Shown: piece by piece, positions 62,604-64,000 of the stretch | Position numbering within the stretch: position 1 is the first letter of the stretch | How the letters are laid out: every line of letters starts with the position of its first letter | Program-made: the position numbers and the translations under genes | The notes under the pieces: model-generated | Seen by the model: only the letters and a program-made list of their open reading frames with translations | What the model was told of the DNA's origin: nothing | The model's database searches: none | From: Defluviitalea saccharophila | GTDB taxonomy: Bacteria > Bacillota > Clostridia > Lachnospirales > Defluviitaleaceae | DNA: 64,000 bases | NCBI RefSeq assembly: GCF_038396635.1 | Contig: NZ_CP121687.1 | Span: 2,170,001 to 2,234,000 of the forward strand | Direction of reading: 5' to 3'

Positions 62604-63516
62604 AGAACTGTATTATCAATGGTGCTCAAAGAAAATTGCGATTTTGCTTTTTATCCTTCTTTTCTTGAGTATATTTCATCTTATAGGACTGCATAATCGT
62701 GTCATAACTTCTTATAACAGGTATCAAAGAACAGAAATGACCTATAGGGAAAATGGGATTGATATAGTAAAGGCATTAGAACAGCCTAACAATGTCTATG
62801 TAGAAAATAATTCAAAAATAACAAGCAATCCATTAAAAGACGATTTCATATCCCTTGCCATTGCTATTCAAAGCTTAAAGCCTCGGAATATCATCAGTAA
62901 TACCCTTGAGTATTTAGTATTTGTTTTTTGCACTTTAATCTTCGGTATTTATGCCGCCTATGTTGCTACATATGATTTTAGATTTAAGACATACAAATTT
63001 GTATCTGTCGGCGATAACCAGAGAGATATCATTTTAGGGAAGTTATTATCTGTTATTATTACAATGACTGGAACAATGGTATTTGTACTTATTTTTACCT
63101 TCATAGGCTCTTTTATTGTAAATCCGATTGTAGTCGCTAAAGTACCGGTAAAGGATTTCACAATAGACATTTTTAATTATGAGTATGGCATTATACCACA
63201 GTTATTTTTATCATTTATAGTGATACTATTCTATGTGATTGTCGGATTTTCAATAGGATTTATTTTAAAAAGTATGCTGATACCAACGATTGGGTTATTG
63301 CTTTATGGCTTATTTATTCCTGTCTTGGGAGCTTACGACTTCAGGAATATAATTTCCTACTTCTCTCATCAGGTATTTACTTTTACAGCTCGATTTGTGA
63401 TGTTTAAACCTATGCCAATTAATGAAGTGCTGGGCATATTACTAACCCTGGCAACAGCAGTCATTCTATTCGTTGTTCTTTTTACGGTAGCAAAAAAACG
63501 CAGTGCATATAGTTAA
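62566..63516 (+). CDS. ABC transporter permease (ABC-2 type)
   Basis: The 316-residue protein has about six transmembrane helices. A first helix (KKIAILLFILLFLSIFHLIG) is followed by an extracytoplasmic loop of about 70 residues, then a cluster of helices (TLEYLVFVFCTLIFGIYAAYVA and others). This layout is that of ABC-2-type permeases of small exporters. ATG 62566 is preceded by AAAAGGCGGTGA; GTG 62554 is an alternative. The substrate is unknown. Confidence 0.85.
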   Translation: MKSINNILQVANKELYYQWCSKKIAILLFILLFLSIFHLIGLHNRVITSYNRYQRTEMTYRENGIDIVKALEQPNNVYVENNSKITSNPLKDDFISLAIAIQSLKPRNIISNTLEYLVFVFCTLIFGIYAAYVATYDFRFKTYKFVSVGDNQRDIILGKLLSVIITMTGTMVFVLIFTFIGSFIVNPIVVAKVPVKDFTIDIFNYEYGIIPQLFLSFIVILFYVIVGFSIGFILKSMLIPTIGLLLYGLFIPVLGAYDFRNIISYFSHQVFTFTARFVMFKPMPINEVLGILLTLATAVILFVVLFTVAKKRSAYS

Positions 63517-63577
63517 ATTGTCAAGGGACATCAAACAGTTAAAGCGTAACCTTGTAGATTTTGAGGAGGAAAATACT

Positions 63578-63655
63578 ATTGCTCAATACAATATAAGTTT
63601 ATTCACAGATTATAAATCACCTAATGAGTTTGTAAAGAAATTCAAAGATCTATAG
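63578..63655 (+). other. Possible 25-codon frame without a standard start
   Basis: GAGGAGGAAAATACT is followed by ATT, then AQYNISLFTDYKSPNEFVKKF-KDL and a stop at 63653. The ribosome site is excellent, but the only start is ATT. It may be a decayed gene or the remains of a longer one. Confidence 0.3.
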
Positions 63656-63907
63656 ATAATAATGGGTCTTTTTTTATAGGGAGAGAATAATGCCAAAGAA
63701 ATTTTGTTCAACTACGGCTTTTCTACAGAGAAAATATTAAGGTATAAAGCTTAACATTAGCGTTAAGATAAAGTATTATAAAATAATTTTATCAAACGAC
63801 AAAAAACTGCAAAAAATTGCAAACTTACTTGTATAGATTAGTGGAAACAGATAAAATATAATTATAATTAATAAAGCAATAGAATTAACGGCGATTTGTT
63901 TTCCACT

Positions 63908-63945
63908 CTAAAATAGACTTGCTTTGTTAAGCAAGTCTATTTTAG
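63908..63945. terminator. Perfect 17-bp hairpin near the window end
   Basis: CTAAAATAGACTTGCTT pairs with AAGCAAGTCTATTTTAG around TGTT. No T run follows on the plus strand beyond TTTTAG, so it might be a bidirectional terminator or an operator for the next gene. The region 63656-63907 has no gene. Confidence 0.55.
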
Positions 63946-63975
63946 TTAAAACTAATGGAATAGGGGGTGTTTATA

Positions 63976-64000
63976 ATGAAAATATTTAAAATTTTAAGCA
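63976..64000 (+). CDS. 5' end of a gene running off the window
   Basis: AGGGGGTG at 63962-63969 is followed by ATG at 63976 and the codons MKIFKILS up to the window end. A hydrophobic-basic start such as this fits a signal peptide, but too little is present to identify it. Confidence 0.45.

Overview
The window is low-GC DNA from an endospore-forming member of the Clostridia. The species cannot be fixed from sequence alone, but the style resembles Lachnospirales and their relatives. Support comes from sporulation genes (spoVG, spoVT, yabP, yabQ, spoIIE), strong AGGAGG-type ribosome binding sites, frequent TTG and GTG starts, and TTGACA/TATAAT promoters.

Positions 1-39347 are conserved core chromosome. 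The order spoVG-glmU-prs-pth-mfd-(prsA)-spoVT-mazG-hup-rqcP-yabP-yabQ-divIC-[3 tRNAs]-spoIIE-tilS-hpt-ftsH follows the Bacillus subtilis purR-ftsH region. It continues with birA, an ECF S component beside coaX, dusB, greA, lysS, a DUF4015 lipoprotein, a split MetH (reactivation protein plus an 801-residue catalytic protein), a BON-domain protein, and the cdaA-cdaR-glmM-glmS operon. These genes cover cell-wall precursor supply (glmU, glmM, glmS, c-di-AMP synthesis), nucleotide salvage and PRPP, translation quality control, transcription-repair coupling, and spore development. Most transcription units end in clear intrinsic terminators. A sigma-G-like promoter precedes spoVT, and Spo0A-like boxes precede spoIIE. 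A roughly 130-nt intergenic repeat family is scattered through this core.

From 39348 the character changes abruptly to an accessory island. Exactly 25 nt after the glmS stop codon there is a TGT-N8-AATAAAGT end followed by AATAAAGT units every 20 nt. An inverted, dispersed set of three such sites ends in N8-ACA. This matches the end architecture and glmS-downstream target of Tn7, although no tns genes are in the window. The end blocks recur at 42307-42931, with diverged or partial relatives at 48898-49156, 55491-55613 and 61164-61240. They divide the island into small gene cassettes, many of them decayed (Uma2, DUF6199, a nucleotidyltransferase and a methyltransferase are all truncated or interrupted).

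Cargo includes three copies of a DUF6438 gene (two of them with a partner gene of unknown function), a LysE-type exporter, a TfoX C-terminal protein, a metallophosphoesterase and a MerR regulator with a textbook 19-bp-spacer promoter. It also includes a Crp/Fnr-type regulator divergent from a cupin, a split permease and a permease-ferredoxin fusion, with a palindromic operator at about -40. Further on are a flavodoxin, a CopZ-like Fe-S protein, an IS256-family insertion sequence, an IS3-like remnant, GrpB, and an ABC transporter. The window ends a few codons into another gene.
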